A stretch of DNA of 64,000 nucleotides from an uncultured Saccharospirillaceae bacterium (GCA_947503895.1 CANNFT010000001.1:372001-436000); one strand, 5' to 3'. Positions 38,047-51,354 are shown, counted from the stretch's first letter. Translations and numbers: made by a program. Notes: generated by a model not told the origin, from the sequence alone.

Positions 38047-40500
38047 TTAGGATTGAACCGGAGGCGCGGCCAATACTTCTCGGCTCCCGTTGGAAGCGGG
38101 CGTAGATACAACCCCCGCCTGCTCCATAGTTTCCACGAGTCTGGCGGCTCGGTTGTATCCGATTCTTAATTTGCGCTGCACGCTCGAAATCGAAACCTTG
38201 CGGGTTTCCGTTACAAAGGCGACCGCCTCATCAAAAAGTGCATCAGCTTCGCCATCATCAGACTCCGACGGCATACCGGGTATGATGGTTCCATCACTAC
38301 CATCGGTAATAGACTCAATAAATTCGGGCTCACCTCGGGATTTCCAATCTGCCACCACCGCATGCACCTCATCGTCATCAATGAAAGCGCCGTGCACTCG
38401 AATCGGCACAGATGTACCGGGAGGCAAGTAAAGCATATCACCATGACCCAATAACTGCTCTGCCCCACCTTGATCCAAAATGGTTCTTGAGTCGATGCGA
38501 GAGGACACTTGGAACGCGATACGAGTGGGTACATTTGCCTTTATCAAGCCGGTAATGATGTCGACGGAAGGTCTTTGAGTCGCCAATATTAGATGTATGC
38601 CTGCAGCTCGAGCCTTTTGAGCAATTCGAGCAATCAGTTCTTCCACTTTTTTACCAACAATCATCATCATGTCGGCAAATTCATCAATCACCACCACAAT
38701 GTAGGGCAATTTCTGCAACTCGGGAGCAGTCGGCTCAAAACTCTCTTCGGGTTTCCATAAGGGGTCCAAGATGGGCTCACCAGCCTTACGTGCATCGAGC
38801 ACTTTCTTGTTGTAACCGGAAATATTTCTGACGCCAAGTGCAGCCATTAGCTTATACCGGCGCTCCATTTCACCTACACACCAGCGCAGTCCGTTAGCGG
38901 CTTCTTTCATGTCTGTAATAACGGGGGTTAAGAGATGTGGAATGCCATCATAAACGGAAAGCTCAAGCATCTTAGGATCGACCATGATCATGCGCACATC
39001 ATCAGGCGATGACTTATACAACATACTGATAAGCATGGAGTTTACGCCGACAGATTTACCAGAACCCGTGGTGCCCGCCACCAATAAGTGTGGCATTTTG
39101 GCAAGATCTGCGGTCACTGGGTCACCTGCAATATCGTGCCCGAGCGCCAAGCTTAACGGCGACTTGGAGGCTTGGTATTCGGAGGATGCGAGCACATCGC
39201 CCAAATAAACCATGGCGCGATTTTCATTAGGTATCTCTAACCCCATCACCGATTTTCCGGGGATCACTTCAACGACCCTGACGCTCACCATGGCCAGTGA
39301 GCGCGCAATGTCCTTTGCGAGATTGGTTATTTTACTGGCCTTGACACCCGGCGCAGGCTGAATTTCAAATCGCGTAATCACCGGGCCGGGATTCACCGCA
39401 ACCACTTCAATTTTCACACCGAAATCAGCAAGCTTTTGTTCCAATAAACGGGACATGGACTCCAGCTTTTCAGGCGAGTAACCTGATTCAGTCACGCCTT
39501 CCTGCCTTACGAGCAGGTCAATTGACGGCAGCTCATCGCCGGAGAACATTTTTCCTTGGATAGTCGACACACCCTTGGATTTTTTCTCGAAAGGCTGAAT
39601 TTTGATTTTTTTACCATCGACTGATGTCTCTGCCGATGTGTTCGTCGTTTTTTTCGCCTTGCCTACCGCACCTTGTGGCTCAGGCTCGCGACCTACATCA
39701 CGGCCATCCGCTGATTGCTCAGTGTGAGCGCTTCGAATGGAGTGAATTAAACGAGGAGCTGACTTTACCTCCTCTTCCGACAAGCGTGTGCTTGCTTCCA
39801 ATAAGTCAAAATCAGGGTCTATTTTTAGCTTACGCTTTACTTCAGGTTTGCCATCTAAAACTTTGTTTTCTCTACGGTTAGTAAACGCTCCAGAGAATCG
39901 ACGCCCCAGATATCGCGATATCTTTAGAACGAGACCACCTAACCGATCTAAAGTCGCCAGCCAGCTAATATCACCAAACACCGTGAGCCCAAACAGAAAC
40001 GCGCCCCAAGCGCCCATGCAAGCACCAATGTGCCCAAAGTGCGTAGAAAGGTATTCGGCAATCGCTTCGCCCACAATGCCCCCTACACCGAACGGCAGTG
40101 CGTCACCTGATTCGTATAGATGCGTAATTGCCGCGCCCGAAAACAACAATAAAAGCAGCCCAAAGAAGCGCCAAGATATGCCTAACCAGCTGTGCATGAT
40201 CACTGGGCCAATCATTCGACGGATCAGTTGGATAATCGGAATGGCCGCTAACAGAAATGCCATATATCCAACGAAGCTAAATAGCACGTCAGCAAGCAAC
40301 GCCCCCATTTCGCCTCCGAGGTTTTGTATACTCATGGCAAAACCTGAGTGTCTCCAGCCTGGATCATCTGGCACATAGGAAATGAGAGAAAGGATAAGAA
40401 ATACTGAGGCCAAGCTGCCTAAGATGAGGGCACCTTCGCGGCTGGCAGAAGCCAGTTGTTGCTTCCAGTCTACTTCAACTTTTTGTTTATTTTTAAGCAC
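38047..40500 (-). CDS. ftsK: DNA translocase FtsK
   Basis: FtsK couples septation to chromosome dimer resolution by pumping DNA toward dif. The 817-residue protein has four or five N-terminal membrane helices (to about residue 190), a fairly short linker, then the RecA-like motor with Walker [16 protein letters not shown] and Walker [16 protein letters not shown]-terminal winged-helix gamma domain ([21 protein letters not shown]) reads KOPS sequences. The length is like the pseudomonad form, shorter than in E. coli. It heads the ftsK-lolA-rarA-crcB-serS string and is divergent from aat. Confidence 0.97.
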   Translation of the reverse strand: MLKNKQKVEVDWKQQLASASREGALILGSLASVFLILSLISYVPDDPGWRHSGFAMSIQNLGGEMGALLADVLFSFVGYMAFLLAAIPIIQLIRRMIGPVIMHSWLGISWRFFGLLLLLFSGAAITHLYESGDALPFGVGGIVGEAIAEYLSTHFGHIGACMGAWGAFLFGLTVFGDISWLATLDRLGGLVLKISRYLGRRFSGAFTNRRENKVLDGKPEVKRKLKIDPDFDLLEASTRLSEEEVKSAPRLIHSIRSAHTEQSADGRDVGREPEPQGAVGKAKKTTNTSAETSVDGKKIKIQPFEKKSKGVSTIQGKMFSGDELPSIDLLVRQEGVTESGYSPEKLESMSRLLEQKLADFGVKIEVVAVNPGPVITRFEIQPAPGVKASKITNLAKDIARSLAMVSVRVVEVIPGKSVMGLEIPNENRAMVYLGDVLASSEYQASKSPLSLALGHDIAGDPVTADLAKMPHLLVAGTTGSGKSVGVNSMLISMLYKSSPDDVRMIMVDPKMLELSVYDGIPHLLTPVITDMKEAANGLRWCVGEMERRYKLMAALGVRNISGYNKKVLDARKAGEPILDPLWKPEESFEPTAPELQKLPYIVVVIDEFADMMMIVGKKVEELIARIAQKARAAGIHLILATQRPSVDIITGLIKANVPTRIAFQVSSRIDSRTILDQGGAEQLLGHGDMLYLPPGTSVPIRVHGAFIDDDEVHAVVADWKSRGEPEFIESITDGSDGTIIPGMPSESDDGEADALFDEAVAFVTETRKVSISSVQRKLRIGYNRAARLVETMEQAGVVSTPASNGSREVLAAPPVQS

Positions 40501-40621
40501 TTAGACAGTAGCCTAGCGAAAATCCATTAAGTAACCGATTGTATCGTTTTATGTGGATTTATCCAGTAAATAGCACTTTTACCCACGACTTACGTCTCAA
40601 TTTCTGCTTAGGCTTGCGCTT

Positions 40622-41320
40622 ATGAGCATCAGTTTGCATTGGCTAGATGAAGACCCTGCGTGGTTTCCACCCGTCTCCACCGCACTAAATGAACCACAAG
40701 GGTTGTTAGCGGCGGGGGGCGATTTAACTCAAACCCGCTTATTAAATGCCTATGCTCAGGGCATTTTCCCGTGGTTTAGCGAAGGTGAGCCCATTCTCTG
40801 GTGGTCCCCTGACCCGAGATCCATCGTCCACCCTGATGAAGTCCACTGCTCGCGAAGCTTGGCAAAATTCATGCGGAAAAACCTTTACCGAGTCACTTTT
40901 GACCAAGCGTTTGAGCGGGTAATTGACGGTTGCGCCTCACCCAGAGCGACTGAATCAGGCACTTGGATTACCGCCGAAATGCGTCATGCATACATTAACC
41001 TTCACAAAGCTGGCTTTGCACACTCGGTGGACGTGTGGCATGGAGACGACCTCGTGGGAGGATTGTATGGCCTTTCAATGGGTGGTGCCTTTTTTGGAGA
41101 GTCCATGTTTAGCCTAGCGACAAACGCATCAAAAGTTGCGTTTATATCCTTAAGCCAGCAGCTTTCCCGCTGGGGATTTGTGCTCATTGATTGCCAAGTT
41201 CAAAACCCTTATTTGGCATCCATGGGAGCTCATGAAGTGCCAAGACGACAATTTTTGTCTATCTTAGATAATGCACTTGCGATATCAGGCCCTGAGGAAT
41301 GGCGATTTGACAGGCAATAA
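40622..41320 (+). CDS. aat: leucyl/phenylalanyl-tRNA-protein transferase
   Basis: Aat adds Leu or Phe from charged tRNA to N-terminal Lys or Arg, creating N-degrons read by ClpS. The 232-residue protein shows FPPVSTALNEPQGLLAAGGD, YAQGIFPWFSEGEPILWWSPDPR, THE HSVDVWHGDDLVGGLYG core and FGESMFSLATNASKVA, all conserved. It overlaps the bpt frame at its 3' end and stands close to clpS and clpA, the later steps of the pathway. Confidence 0.97.
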   Translation: MSISLHWLDEDPAWFPPVSTALNEPQGLLAAGGDLTQTRLLNAYAQGIFPWFSEGEPILWWSPDPRSIVHPDEVHCSRSLAKFMRKNLYRVTFDQAFERVIDGCASPRATESGTWITAEMRHAYINLHKAGFAHSVDVWHGDDLVGGLYGLSMGGAFFGESMFSLATNASKVAFISLSQQLSRWGFVLIDCQVQNPYLASMGAHEVPRRQFLSILDNALAISGPEEWRFDRQ

Positions 41321-42050
41321 TCATCAATTAGACCCTCAACCACTCAAGCTACTAACACTTGTGGAGCCCCATAAGTGCAGTTATCTAGCCAACGAGAAAG
41401 CCAACTCGGTATTTGTTGACCCCAACAACTCCCCCAGCTGGAGTCAGTACTGTCACCTAAGCCGTGCAGGATTTCGCCGGTCGGGCAACCATTTTTATCG
41501 ACCTAATTGCCCCAGTTGCAATGCATGTAAACCAAGCCGCGTCATGGTTAATGATTTTAGATGGAGCAAGCGATTTAAGCGCATTCTCAGTCAAAACAAA
41601 GATCTTACCTTAGAGGTCTCTCAGCCATCGCTGACCGAGGATCATTATCGAATCTACGAGCGATATATCAATATTCGACACATGGACGGAGACATGTACC
41701 CACCCTCTATTCGACAATACGCCGATTTCCTGGCAACAAACACGGGGTACACGCAGTTCATTGAGATAAGACTAGAAGAGGCGCTGATTGGCTGCTCCGT
41801 GGTTGACATCATGGATGATGGCATCAGTGCGATTTATACGTACTTTGAACCCGAAGAAAGCAAACGGAGCCTTGGAACTTTGGCGGTACTCTGGCAAATC
41901 AAATACGCTCAAAAACTGAAGCTTCCATACGTATATCTGGGGTACTGGATTAAAGAAAGCCGAAAAATGATGTATAAGAATCAATATCAGCCGCTTGAGA
42001 TTTTTGAGGCCGATGTCTGGCAACCCGCCCCTCAAATACCGCCTAGCTAA
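41271..42050 (+). CDS. bpt: aspartate/glutamate leucyltransferase (Bpt/Ate family)
   Basis: Bpt transfers Leu to N-terminal Asp or Glu, the second entry branch of the bacterial N-degron pathway. Family marks are PHKCSYLANEKANSVFVDP, GFRRSGNHFYRPNCPSCNACKPSRV, and the C-terminal SIRQYADFL, YTYFEPEESKRSLGTLAVLWQI and YLGYWIKESRKMMYK. The ATG at 41271 makes 259 residues and overlaps aat by 50 bases; the conserved part begins about 35 residues later. A TTG at about 41307 with AGGA upstream is another possible start. It is probably translated in coupling with aat. Confidence 0.93.
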   Translation: MHLRYQALRNGDLTGNNHQLDPQPLKLLTLVEPHKCSYLANEKANSVFVDPNNSPSWSQYCHLSRAGFRRSGNHFYRPNCPSCNACKPSRVMVNDFRWSKRFKRILSQNKDLTLEVSQPSLTEDHYRIYERYINIRHMDGDMYPPSIRQYADFLATNTGYTQFIEIRLEEALIGCSVVDIMDDGISAIYTYFEPEESKRSLGTLAVLWQIKYAQKLKLPYVYLGYWIKESRKMMYKNQYQPLEIFEADVWQPAPQIPPS

Positions 42051-42290
42051 AATTGTCGTCAATAAAATAGGGCTAATTTCGTCACAATCGCTCACTGGCA
42101 TTGACTGTTTGCGATTTTAAGCACATAAACGCATCTCTGCGCCTGACATAGGCGTTGTAGACTTGTGTAAGCTGCCCGCCACACCAGACAGTACCACCTT
42201 TTATTCAAGCGTGACCGACTGTCTGCTGGATTCTTATTGTGAATTCAGGCAGAATGCGCAGCAATTTTTCAATGTACCCTTGGTGAATGA

Positions 42291-42509
42291 ATGTCTAGAG
42301 AAGATCATATTGAGATGGAAGGCGAGGTAGTGGATACCTTACCGAACACCATGTTCCGCGTTAAATTAGAAAATGGACATGTTGTAACGGCTCATATTTC
42401 AGGAAAAATGCGTAAAAACTACATCCGCATCCTGACTGGCGATAAAGTTAAAGTCGAACTAACACCTTACGATTTGAGTAAAGGTCGCATTACTTATCGT
42501 GCTCGCTAA
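42291..42509 (+). CDS. infA: translation initiation factor IF-1
   Basis: This 72-residue OB-fold protein sits in the ribosomal A site during initiation. It matches the family over its whole length: [47 protein letters not shown]-like [20 protein letters not shown] and [10 protein letters not shown]. The location next to aat and bpt is conserved in gammaproteobacteria. An intrinsic terminator follows. The 240 bases between bpt and infA hold no gene I can see, and no tRNA. Confidence 0.98.
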   Translation: MSREDHIEMEGEVVDTLPNTMFRVKLENGHVVTAHISGKMRKNYIRILTGDKVKVELTPYDLSKGRITYRAR

Positions 42510-42538
42510 GGCTCTGCCTTAGGTCAAAGTCTTCAAAT

Positions 42539-42569
42539 AAAAAAGGCTCCATAAAATGGAGCCTTTTTT
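42539..42569 (+). terminator. bidirectional intrinsic terminator after infA
   Basis: A seven-pair stem (42545-42551 with 42557-42563) with A6 before and T6 after, 30 bases past the infA stop. Confidence 0.9.
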
Positions 42570-42674
42570 ATTGAGAAATCCTACGAGTCTGCAGCCAACT
42601 CAGATGCAAAATGACTGAGTCAGCCTTAAGGCCGCTACTATGCGACCATAAGACCTTGGCAAGCCGACCACCCT

Positions 42675-44942
42675 CTAAACAGTAGCAATCTCCTCCTCTT
42701 CGATACTCAACACAATTTCGTCCCCTTCAACATCAATCTTGACTGTGCCGCCTTTCTCAGCCAGCGAGCCAAACAGAATGTGCTCAGCCAATGGCTTCTT
42801 CACTTGCTCCTGAATAAGCCTAGACATGGGGCGCGCCCCCATTGCTGGGTCATACCCTTTCTTAGCCAACCAGCTGCGTGCAGCATCCGTGGCATAGATA
42901 ACAACTTTCTTGTCGTCCAGCTGCGCTTGAAGCTCGGTTAAGAATTTATCCACCACATGCCCAATAACCTGCTCATTCAGTGCATCAAATTGAATAATAG
43001 TATCCAGACGATTTCTGAATTCAGGAGTGAATGTCTTACGGATGACTTCCATCGCATCCGTTGAATGATTTTGCTCATTGAAACCAATCGAACGACGACT
43101 ACCCGATTCAGCCCCTGCGTTTGTTGTCATAATCAACACGACGTGCCTGAAATCGGTTTTGCGACCGTTGTTGTCGGTGAGCGTTCCGTGGTCCATCACC
43201 TGCAACAGCAGATTGAAAACGTCTGGATGCGCTTTTTCGATTTCGTCCAGCAATAAAATGCAGTGAGGCGTTTTATTAACCGCTTCGGTTAACAGTCCAC
43301 CTTGGTCATAGCCTACATAGCCTGGGGGCGCTCCTATCAGCCTTGATACGGTGTGGCGCTCCATATACTCAGACATATCAAAGCGAACCAATTCCATGCC
43401 TAGGACATGCGCCAATTGACGACTCACTTCGGTTTTACCCACGCCTGTCGGACCAGCAAACAAAAACGAACCTATGGGTTTTTCTGCCGCTTTTAGACCA
43501 GCCCTCGAAAGTTTAATCGCATTCGCCAATGAGCTAATCGCATCATCCTGACCAAATACCATCATCTTCATGTTTTTATCGAGGTCTTTCAGGGTTTTCT
43601 TGTCATCAACCGTAACGGATCGAGACGGAATGCGGGCAATCTTAGCGACCACCTTCTCCACGTCAGCAACATTAATCACCTTTTTGCGCTTGCTCGGGGC
43701 AACAAGACGCTGACTGGCACCCACTTCATCAATCACATCAATGGCTTTATCTGGCATGTGACGATCACGAATGTATCGCTCGCTCAATTCAGCAGCCGCT
43801 CGTAATGCCTTGTCGGTGTATTTCAAGTCATGGTGTGATTCAAATCGGCTTTTTAAACCTTTGAGAATACGGTAAGTATCTTCAATTCCCGGCTCAACCA
43901 CATCAATTTTTTGGAATCGACGAGTCAAAGCACTGTCTTTTTCGAATATGCCTCTGAACTCATTAAATGTCGTCGAGCCCATACACCGTATCTCACCACT
44001 GCTTAACAATGGCTTCAGTAAGTTGGACGCATCCATAACGCCACCAGACGCTGCACCGGCACCGATAATGGTATGAATTTCGTCAATAAATAATATGGAA
44101 TGTTTTTGACGCTTTAACTCTGCTAACAGAGCTTTGAAGCGCTTCTCAAAATCACCTCGATATTTTGTGCCCGCCAGTAGCGCACCCATATCTAAGCTAT
44201 ACACCACAGCGTCTTGCATGATCTCCGGGACTTGTTGGTCGACGATGCGTTTAGCAAGACCTTCTGCAATGGCCGTTTTACCCACACCGGATTCACCCAC
44301 TAGAAGTGGATTATTTTTTCTACGTCGCGCCAGAATTTGTATCACGCGCAGTAACTCTTCATCACGCCCGACAAGTGGGTCAATCTTGCCCTCTCTGGCC
44401 AAGCGATTTAAATTTACTGCGTAATTTTCTAATGCACTCTGCCCGCCAGATTCTCCACCAGAATCCTCATCCATAACTTCGGCATCGGACTCTTCTGATT
44501 GATTCGTTAATTTAGAAATTCCATGGGAAATAAAATTCACAACATCAATACGAGCAATATTCTGTTGTTTCAAAAAGTACACTGCCTGACTTTCTTGCTC
44601 ACTAAAAATAGCGACCAACACGTTTGCGCCCGTGACCTCAGATTTCCCTGAACTTTGAACATGGAACACCGCGCGCTGAAGTACACGCTGAAACCCTAGT
44701 GTAGGCTGAGTTTCTCTCTCTTCGTCGTCGACGGGTAAGAGTGGTGTGGTTGAATCTACAAAATCCAATAAGTCTTTGTGCAGTCGATCAATATCCGAGC
44801 CACACGCGGTTAATACTTCCCTAGCCGAATCATTTTGCAGCAACGCGAGCAACAAGTGCTCAACCGTCATAAATTCATGGCGCTTGGATCTAGCCTCTTT
44901 GAAAGCCGAGTTTAACGTCGCCTCCAGATCTTTGTTCAGCAT
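42675..44942 (-). CDS. clpA: ATP-dependent Clp protease ATP-binding subunit ClpA
   Basis: ClpA unfolds substrates and feeds them to ClpP. The 755-residue protein has the N-terminal repeat domain (MLNKDLEATLNSAFKEARSK) that binds ClpS, a first AAA+ module with Walker A GESGVGKTAIAEGL, and a second with Walker A GPTGVGKTEVSRQL and LLLDEIEKAHPDVFNLLLQV. A C-terminal region ends in acidic residues. It lies directly after clpS in one operon and with aat and bpt nearby completes the N-degron pathway, except ClpP. Confidence 0.97.
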   Translation of the reverse strand: MLNKDLEATLNSAFKEARSKRHEFMTVEHLLLALLQNDSAREVLTACGSDIDRLHKDLLDFVDSTTPLLPVDDEERETQPTLGFQRVLQRAVFHVQSSGKSEVTGANVLVAIFSEQESQAVYFLKQQNIARIDVVNFISHGISKLTNQSEESDAEVMDEDSGGESGGQSALENYAVNLNRLAREGKIDPLVGRDEELLRVIQILARRRKNNPLLVGESGVGKTAIAEGLAKRIVDQQVPEIMQDAVVYSLDMGALLAGTKYRGDFEKRFKALLAELKRQKHSILFIDEIHTIIGAGAASGGVMDASNLLKPLLSSGEIRCMGSTTFNEFRGIFEKDSALTRRFQKIDVVEPGIEDTYRILKGLKSRFESHHDLKYTDKALRAAAELSERYIRDRHMPDKAIDVIDEVGASQRLVAPSKRKKVINVADVEKVVAKIARIPSRSVTVDDKKTLKDLDKNMKMMVFGQDDAISSLANAIKLSRAGLKAAEKPIGSFLFAGPTGVGKTEVSRQLAHVLGMELVRFDMSEYMERHTVSRLIGAPPGYVGYDQGGLLTEAVNKTPHCILLLDEIEKAHPDVFNLLLQVMDHGTLTDNNGRKTDFRHVVLIMTTNAGAESGSRRSIGFNEQNHSTDAMEVIRKTFTPEFRNRLDTIIQFDALNEQVIGHVVDKFLTELQAQLDDKKVVIYATDAARSWLAKKGYDPAMGARPMSRLIQEQVKKPLAEHILFGSLAEKGGTVKIDVEGDEIVLSIEEEEIATV

Positions 44943-44959
44943 TGCGACCTCCCGCTGCC

Positions 44960-45307
44960 TTAGCTCACTTTCTCAACATCACACATCAAAGGATGCTGAT
45001 GATCTCTTGCATATTGGACTACAACTGCGGCTTTTGTTTCCGCAATATCTTTACTGAAGATTCCACACACTGCGCTACCCTGGGTATGAACTGCCAACAT
45101 GACCTGTGTCGCTTTTTCCATATCCATGCCAAAAAACTTCTTCAGCACCTCAATTACGAAGTCCATAGGGGTGTAATCATCATTTAACATTAACACACGA
45201 TATTTTGATGGCTTCTGGAGTTCTGGCTTTACTGGTGCAACTGCTAGGCCACCTTCGCCGTCCGTCTGCTCATCCCCATTTGATAATTTTAGATTATTTT
45301 CAGACAT
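44960..45307 (-). CDS. clpS: N-degron adaptor ClpS
   Basis: ClpS binds N-terminal Leu, Phe, Tyr or Trp and hands the substrate to ClpA. The 115-residue protein has a disordered N-terminal tail, then [21 protein letters not shown] with the substrate-binding NDDYT loop, and [16 protein letters not shown]. It starts the clpS-clpA operon, 17 bases ahead of clpA, and is divergent from cspD, the same order as in E. coli. Confidence 0.97.
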   Translation of the reverse strand: MSENNLKLSNGDEQTDGEGGLAVAPVKPELQKPSKYRVLMLNDDYTPMDFVIEVLKKFFGMDMEKATQVMLAVHTQGSAVCGIFSKDIAETKAAVVVQYARDHQHPLMCDVEKVS

Positions 45308-45512
45308 TGTCTGTGATCCTAATTACAAGCTATTACTAGGACTAATTTCCTATTTATTAGGGTGCATAAAAAACAGCCGAGACCACCCTTGACAAAGAGT
45401 ATCGATTACCACAATGTAACTTCCACACACGCGGGAACCATGACTAACAGCAACCATTCTGATGCTATATGGTTCCAATAATAAGAATTACAAGTCTGGT
45501 TATGGAGTACAA

Positions 45513-45803
45513 ATGATGCAAACAGGGAAAGTAAAATGGTTTAACAATGCCAAGGGTTATGGATTTATCCTTTCTGATGACGGCGGCGAAGACTTGTTTG
45601 CCCACTATTCATCAATTCAGATAGAAGGTTATAAAACTCTAAAGGCAGGACAGTCTGTAGAGTTTGATACCAAGCCAAGCGATAAAGGCACTCACGCCAT
45701 TAATATCGTTCCCACTGACATGCTTTCCCCTGCCCAATCCGACAGCCAAGATGAAAACGCCAAAAAAGTACTTGGTGAAACCACTGAGGAATCAACCAAC
45801 TAG
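45513..45803 (+). CDS. cspD: cold-shock-like protein CspD
   Basis: CspD is a single-stranded nucleic-acid-binding protein that in E. coli inhibits replication in stationary phase. The ATG at 45513 (GGAG at 45504-45507), or the next codon ATG at 45516, gives about 96 residues. The cold-shock domain has GKVKWFNNAKGYGFIL (RNP1) and DLFAHYSSIQ (RNP2), and YKTLKAGQSVEFD, which is specific to CspD. An acidic, low-complexity tail of about 30 residues follows. Its place divergent from clpS-clpA is conserved. Confidence 0.93.
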   Translation: MMQTGKVKWFNNAKGYGFILSDDGGEDLFAHYSSIQIEGYKTLKAGQSVEFDTKPSDKGTHAINIVPTDMLSPAQSDSQDENAKKVLGETTEESTN

Positions 45804-45836
45804 CGTCATGATCGGCGTCACCCTCCTGATCACTCC

Positions 45837-45875
45837 AAAACCTAAAAAGGCCCATTACGGGCCTTTTTAGGTTTT
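45837..45875. terminator. 17-bp bidirectional terminator
   Basis: Arms 45837-45853 and 45859-45875 are perfect complements around five bases; the outer part is A/T-rich, so it works as A-tract and T-tract in both directions. It ends cspD and backs up icd. Confidence 0.93.
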
Positions 45876-45886
45876 CACACTCTGAC

Positions 45887-45924
45887 TTTAAATGTCCTTC
45901 AGGTAGACCCAAAGGACATTTAAA
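45887..45924 (-). terminator. perfect 13-bp hairpin after icd
   Basis: Arms 45887-45899 and 45912-45924 pair perfectly around 12 bases, starting two bases after the icd stop codon. No T-run follows on the minus strand, but the 17-bp terminator lies just beyond. The two may act in series. Confidence 0.6.
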
Positions 45925-45926
45925 CA

Positions 45927-48465
<2,539 letters not shown>

Positions 48466-49149
48466 ATGGCCACACTTATACTGTTAAACAAACCTTTCCA
48501 AGTGCTCTCGCAATTCTCCAAATCGGATTCGAGCGATAAAGCAACGTTGGCTGATCATATCGACATTCCGAATGTCTATCCTGCCGGTCGCCTTGATTAT
48601 GACTCCGAAGGTCTCATGCTATTAACAGATAATGGTGCACTACAAAACAGAATAGCCCACCCTGACCACAAAACATTTAAATCCTATTGGGTTCAGGTTG
48701 AAGGTATACCGAATGTGGCGTCTTTGGAGAAGTTGCAGACTGGCCTCATGCTGAAAGATGGACTCACGAAGCCAGCAAAGGCCAGCATCATTGATGAACC
48801 CAATATCTGGCCAAGAACGCCACCCATCCGTGAACGCAAAGAGATACCCACCACATGGCTTGAAATTGAGATTTCGGAGGGCCGCAATCGGCAGGTTCGC
48901 AGAATGACGGCCGCTATTGGCCACCCAACGTTACGCCTTATTCGGCATCGAATTGGAGAATGGACACTAGACCACCTTCAGCCAGGCCAATTCAAAATCA
49001 TTGATGTGCCCACACCCACCTCGCCACAACGGACTCGCAAACCGATGCGAACATCGAATGATTCTGCACGGACAAAGCGGAATGCACCGTCTCGGGCATT
49101 TAACGACAACCGCAAATCCGGTAACATATCGCCCCGAAAACGGAGGTAA
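48466..49149 (+). CDS. rluE: 23S rRNA pseudouridine synthase RluE
   Basis: RluE makes pseudouridine 2457 in 23S rRNA. The 227-residue protein belongs to the RsuA/RluB/E/F group: LILLNKPFQVLSQF at the start, then the catalytic-Asp motif PAGRLDYDSEGLMLLTD, and EISEGRNRQVRRMTAAIGHPTLRLIR. There is no S4 domain, as in RluE. A basic C-terminal tail of about 40 residues (TRKPMRTSNDSARTKRNAPS) is disordered and may bind RNA. nudJ follows four bases after the stop, an order conserved in gammaproteobacteria. Confidence 0.94.
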   Translation: MATLILLNKPFQVLSQFSKSDSSDKATLADHIDIPNVYPAGRLDYDSEGLMLLTDNGALQNRIAHPDHKTFKSYWVQVEGIPNVASLEKLQTGLMLKDGLTKPAKASIIDEPNIWPRTPPIRERKEIPTTWLEIEISEGRNRQVRRMTAAIGHPTLRLIRHRIGEWTLDHLQPGQFKIIDVPTPTSPQRTRKPMRTSNDSARTKRNAPSRAFNDNRKSGNISPRKRR

Positions 49150-49153
49150 GTGT

Positions 49154-49606
49154 ATGCGTTGGCGCCCCAACTCCACTGTCGCGACGGTCATTGAACGAAA
49201 CGGCCGATTTTTGCTGGTTGAAGAGCAATCAAATGGTGATACGGTCATCAATCAACCCGCTGGACACTTGGAGAGCGGAGAGACACTCGCGCAGGCCGCT
49301 GTACGCGAAGTCATGGAAGAAACGGGGTGGGATGTTGAGTTAGAAGCCTATTTGGGTCTCTATATTTACGTGGCCCCTAACAATCAGACCACTTACCACC
49401 GCCACTGCTTTATTGGAAAAGCGATCAAGCAACATAATGACGCAACATTGGACGATGGAATAATTGGGCCCGTCTGGTTAACGCTCGAAGAGCTGATCAA
49501 TACCGGAATGGCAAGAAGCCCGCTTGTCGTCCAATGCATAACAGACTATTTAGACAACCAACGCTATCCTTTGGATATCATCCATGAGCACACTGTGAAT
49601 GACTGA
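49154..49606 (+). CDS. nudJ: NUDIX hydrolase NudJ
   Basis: The ATG at 49154 has a strong GGAGG site and gives 150 residues starting [14 protein letters not shown]; the longer open frame upstream overlaps rluE and is not used. The NUDIX box reads [20 protein letters not shown], followed by TGW. NudJ in E. coli is a phosphatase acting on thiamine and nucleoside diphosphates and triphosphates. The gene lies between rluE and mnmA, overlapping mnmA by eight bases. Confidence 0.93.
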   Translation: MRWRPNSTVATVIERNGRFLLVEEQSNGDTVINQPAGHLESGETLAQAAVREVMEETGWDVELEAYLGLYIYVAPNNQTTYHRHCFIGKAIKQHNDATLDDGIIGPVWLTLEELINTGMARSPLVVQCITDYLDNQRYPLDIIHEHTVND

Positions 49607-50714
49607 CAATAGCAACATTAAAGTCATCGTCGGAATGTCCGGCGGTGTCGACTCTTCTGTGTCCGCCTACCTGCTACTTGAGCAGGGGTATCAGGTCGAA
49701 GGCCTGTTTATGAAGAATTGGGAAGAAGACGATGGCACCGAATACTGCACGGCAATGGAAGATCTTGCCGATGCACAAGCAGTATCGGACAAACTTGGCA
49801 TTACACTTCACAAAGCAAACTTTGCTGCCGAATACTGGGATAATGTCTTCGAGCACTTTTTAGAAGAATACAAAGCAGGTCGTACTCCCAACCCTGACAT
49901 CTTGTGCAATCGTGAAATCAAATTTAAGGCTTTCCTAGACTACGCAAAACGTCTCGGGGCGGATGCGATTGCAACTGGACACTATGTTCGCCGTGGTGAA
50001 AACAACGGCCAAGCTTTGCTACTACGCGGCTTGGACAACAACAAAGATCAAAGTTACTTCCTACATGCTGTTGGCAAGGATGAGATTGCACAAACCCTGT
50101 TTCCAGTCGGTGAATTAGAAAAACCAGAAGTCCGTAAGATTGCGGAAGCACAAGACCTTGCCACTGCTCGCAAAAAGGACAGCACGGGAATTTGTTTCAT
50201 CGGTGAACGTCGATTTAAAGATTTTCTACAACAATATTTACCTGCACAACCGGGAAAAATTGAAACTGCCGAGGGCGAGGAGATTGGTGAGCATCAGGGA
50301 TTAATGTACTACACCCTAGGTCAACGCCAAGGCATTGGAATTGGTGGTACGAAAAACCACGGCGAATCGCCTTGGTATGTGGTGCATAAAGATCTAGATC
50401 GAAACGTACTCATTGTCGGCCAAGGTAAGGATCATCCATTGTTATTCAGTGCGTCGCTCACGGCGAATGACATCTACTGGGTAGCATTGGCTCCCCCTGC
50501 TCTGCCGTTGCGCTGTACAGCAAAGGTTCGTTATCGACAAGAGGATCAGGCCTGCACAATTGAATCTATTAACGGTGGCTACAAGGTAGTATTTGACGAC
50601 CCACAAAGAGCCGTTACGCCCGGACAATCCGTCGTGTTTTACTTGGACGATGTCTGCTTAGGCGGCGGAGTCATCGAAACAACGCAGCACGCCGACATGA
50701 AGATTTCAGCATGA
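49599..50714 (+). CDS. mnmA: tRNA-specific 2-thiouridylase MnmA
   Basis: MnmA thiolates uridine 34 of tRNA-Lys, -Glu and -Gln. The 371-residue protein has the PP-loop [15 protein letters not shown], the catalytic cysteine in [11 protein letters not shown] and the second in [11 protein letters not shown], and the C-terminal beta barrel ([11 protein letters not shown]). It overlaps nudJ by eight bases and hflD by four, so translation is coupled. Together with thiI the window holds both major tRNA thiouridine enzymes. Confidence 0.97.
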   Translation: MTDNSNIKVIVGMSGGVDSSVSAYLLLEQGYQVEGLFMKNWEEDDGTEYCTAMEDLADAQAVSDKLGITLHKANFAAEYWDNVFEHFLEEYKAGRTPNPDILCNREIKFKAFLDYAKRLGADAIATGHYVRRGENNGQALLLRGLDNNKDQSYFLHAVGKDEIAQTLFPVGELEKPEVRKIAEAQDLATARKKDSTGICFIGERRFKDFLQQYLPAQPGKIETAEGEEIGEHQGLMYYTLGQRQGIGIGGTKNHGESPWYVVHKDLDRNVLIVGQGKDHPLLFSASLTANDIYWVALAPPALPLRCTAKVRYRQEDQACTIESINGGYKVVFDDPQRAVTPGQSVVFYLDDVCLGGGVIETTQHADMKISA

Positions 50715-51346
50715 ACAAGAAAGTGCGAATAAAGAATCAAACGATGGCACTTGCCGGTCTTTTCCAAGCCACTCACCTCGTTGAACAGCTTGCTAAAACT
50801 GGCCAAGTCAACGAAGACAGCTATCGAACCTGTATCGAAAGCCTACTCGAAACCGACCCCGACAGCGTCGAAGCCATTTATGGTGGAAATATCAACAACC
50901 TAAGGCTAGGCATGCAAGAGGTGAGATTTATCACTGACGGCCAAACCAGAACCGGCAGCAGTCCAGACGTGATTCGCTACGCGCTCAGTATCCTGCATTT
51001 AGAAAGTAAACTTCGAAAAAATAAACGCATGCTTAACGATATAAGCAAAGGCATCATCAGCGCTAAACGCCAAGCTGAACACTTTCATACGACACATGAA
51101 AATCTCATAGCCAATTTGTCTGGACTGTACCAAGAAACGTTAAGTACATTTCGCTTTCGAATTCATGTCACAGGCAGCGCCCAACACCTACAAAACACCA
51201 CTACCGCCCATAAGATTCGAGCACTCCTTCTGTGTGGTGTCAGATCAGCCATATTGTGGCGTCAAATGGGGGGAAGGCGTTGGCAACTGTTGTTTAATCG
51301 AAGAAAACTCAATGTCATAGCCAGTCAGTCACTAAAAGACTTGTAA
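50711..51346 (+). CDS. hflD: HflD homologue
   Basis: The 211-residue all-helical protein matches HflD, a membrane-peripheral protein that in E. coli promotes lysogeny by acting on phage lambda CII. It shows [29 protein letters not shown] and [16 protein letters not shown]. Its normal cellular function is not known. It overlaps mnmA by four bases, the usual arrangement. Confidence 0.93.
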   Translation: MNKKVRIKNQTMALAGLFQATHLVEQLAKTGQVNEDSYRTCIESLLETDPDSVEAIYGGNINNLRLGMQEVRFITDGQTRTGSSPDVIRYALSILHLESKLRKNKRMLNDISKGIISAKRQAEHFHTTHENLIANLSGLYQETLSTFRFRIHVTGSAQHLQNTTTAHKIRALLLCGVRSAILWRQMGGRRWQLLFNRRKLNVIASQSLKDL

Positions 51347-51354
51347 CCACTCGG

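Noticed and set aside
42051..42290. tRNA gene between bpt and infA
   Set aside because: Some relatives have a tRNA near infA, but I found no cloverleaf-forming sequence here.
49001..49153. Longer start for nudJ inside rluE
   Set aside because: The conserved NUDIX sequence begins at the ATG at 49154, which has its own GGAGG site; the upstream part is the rluE gene in another frame.
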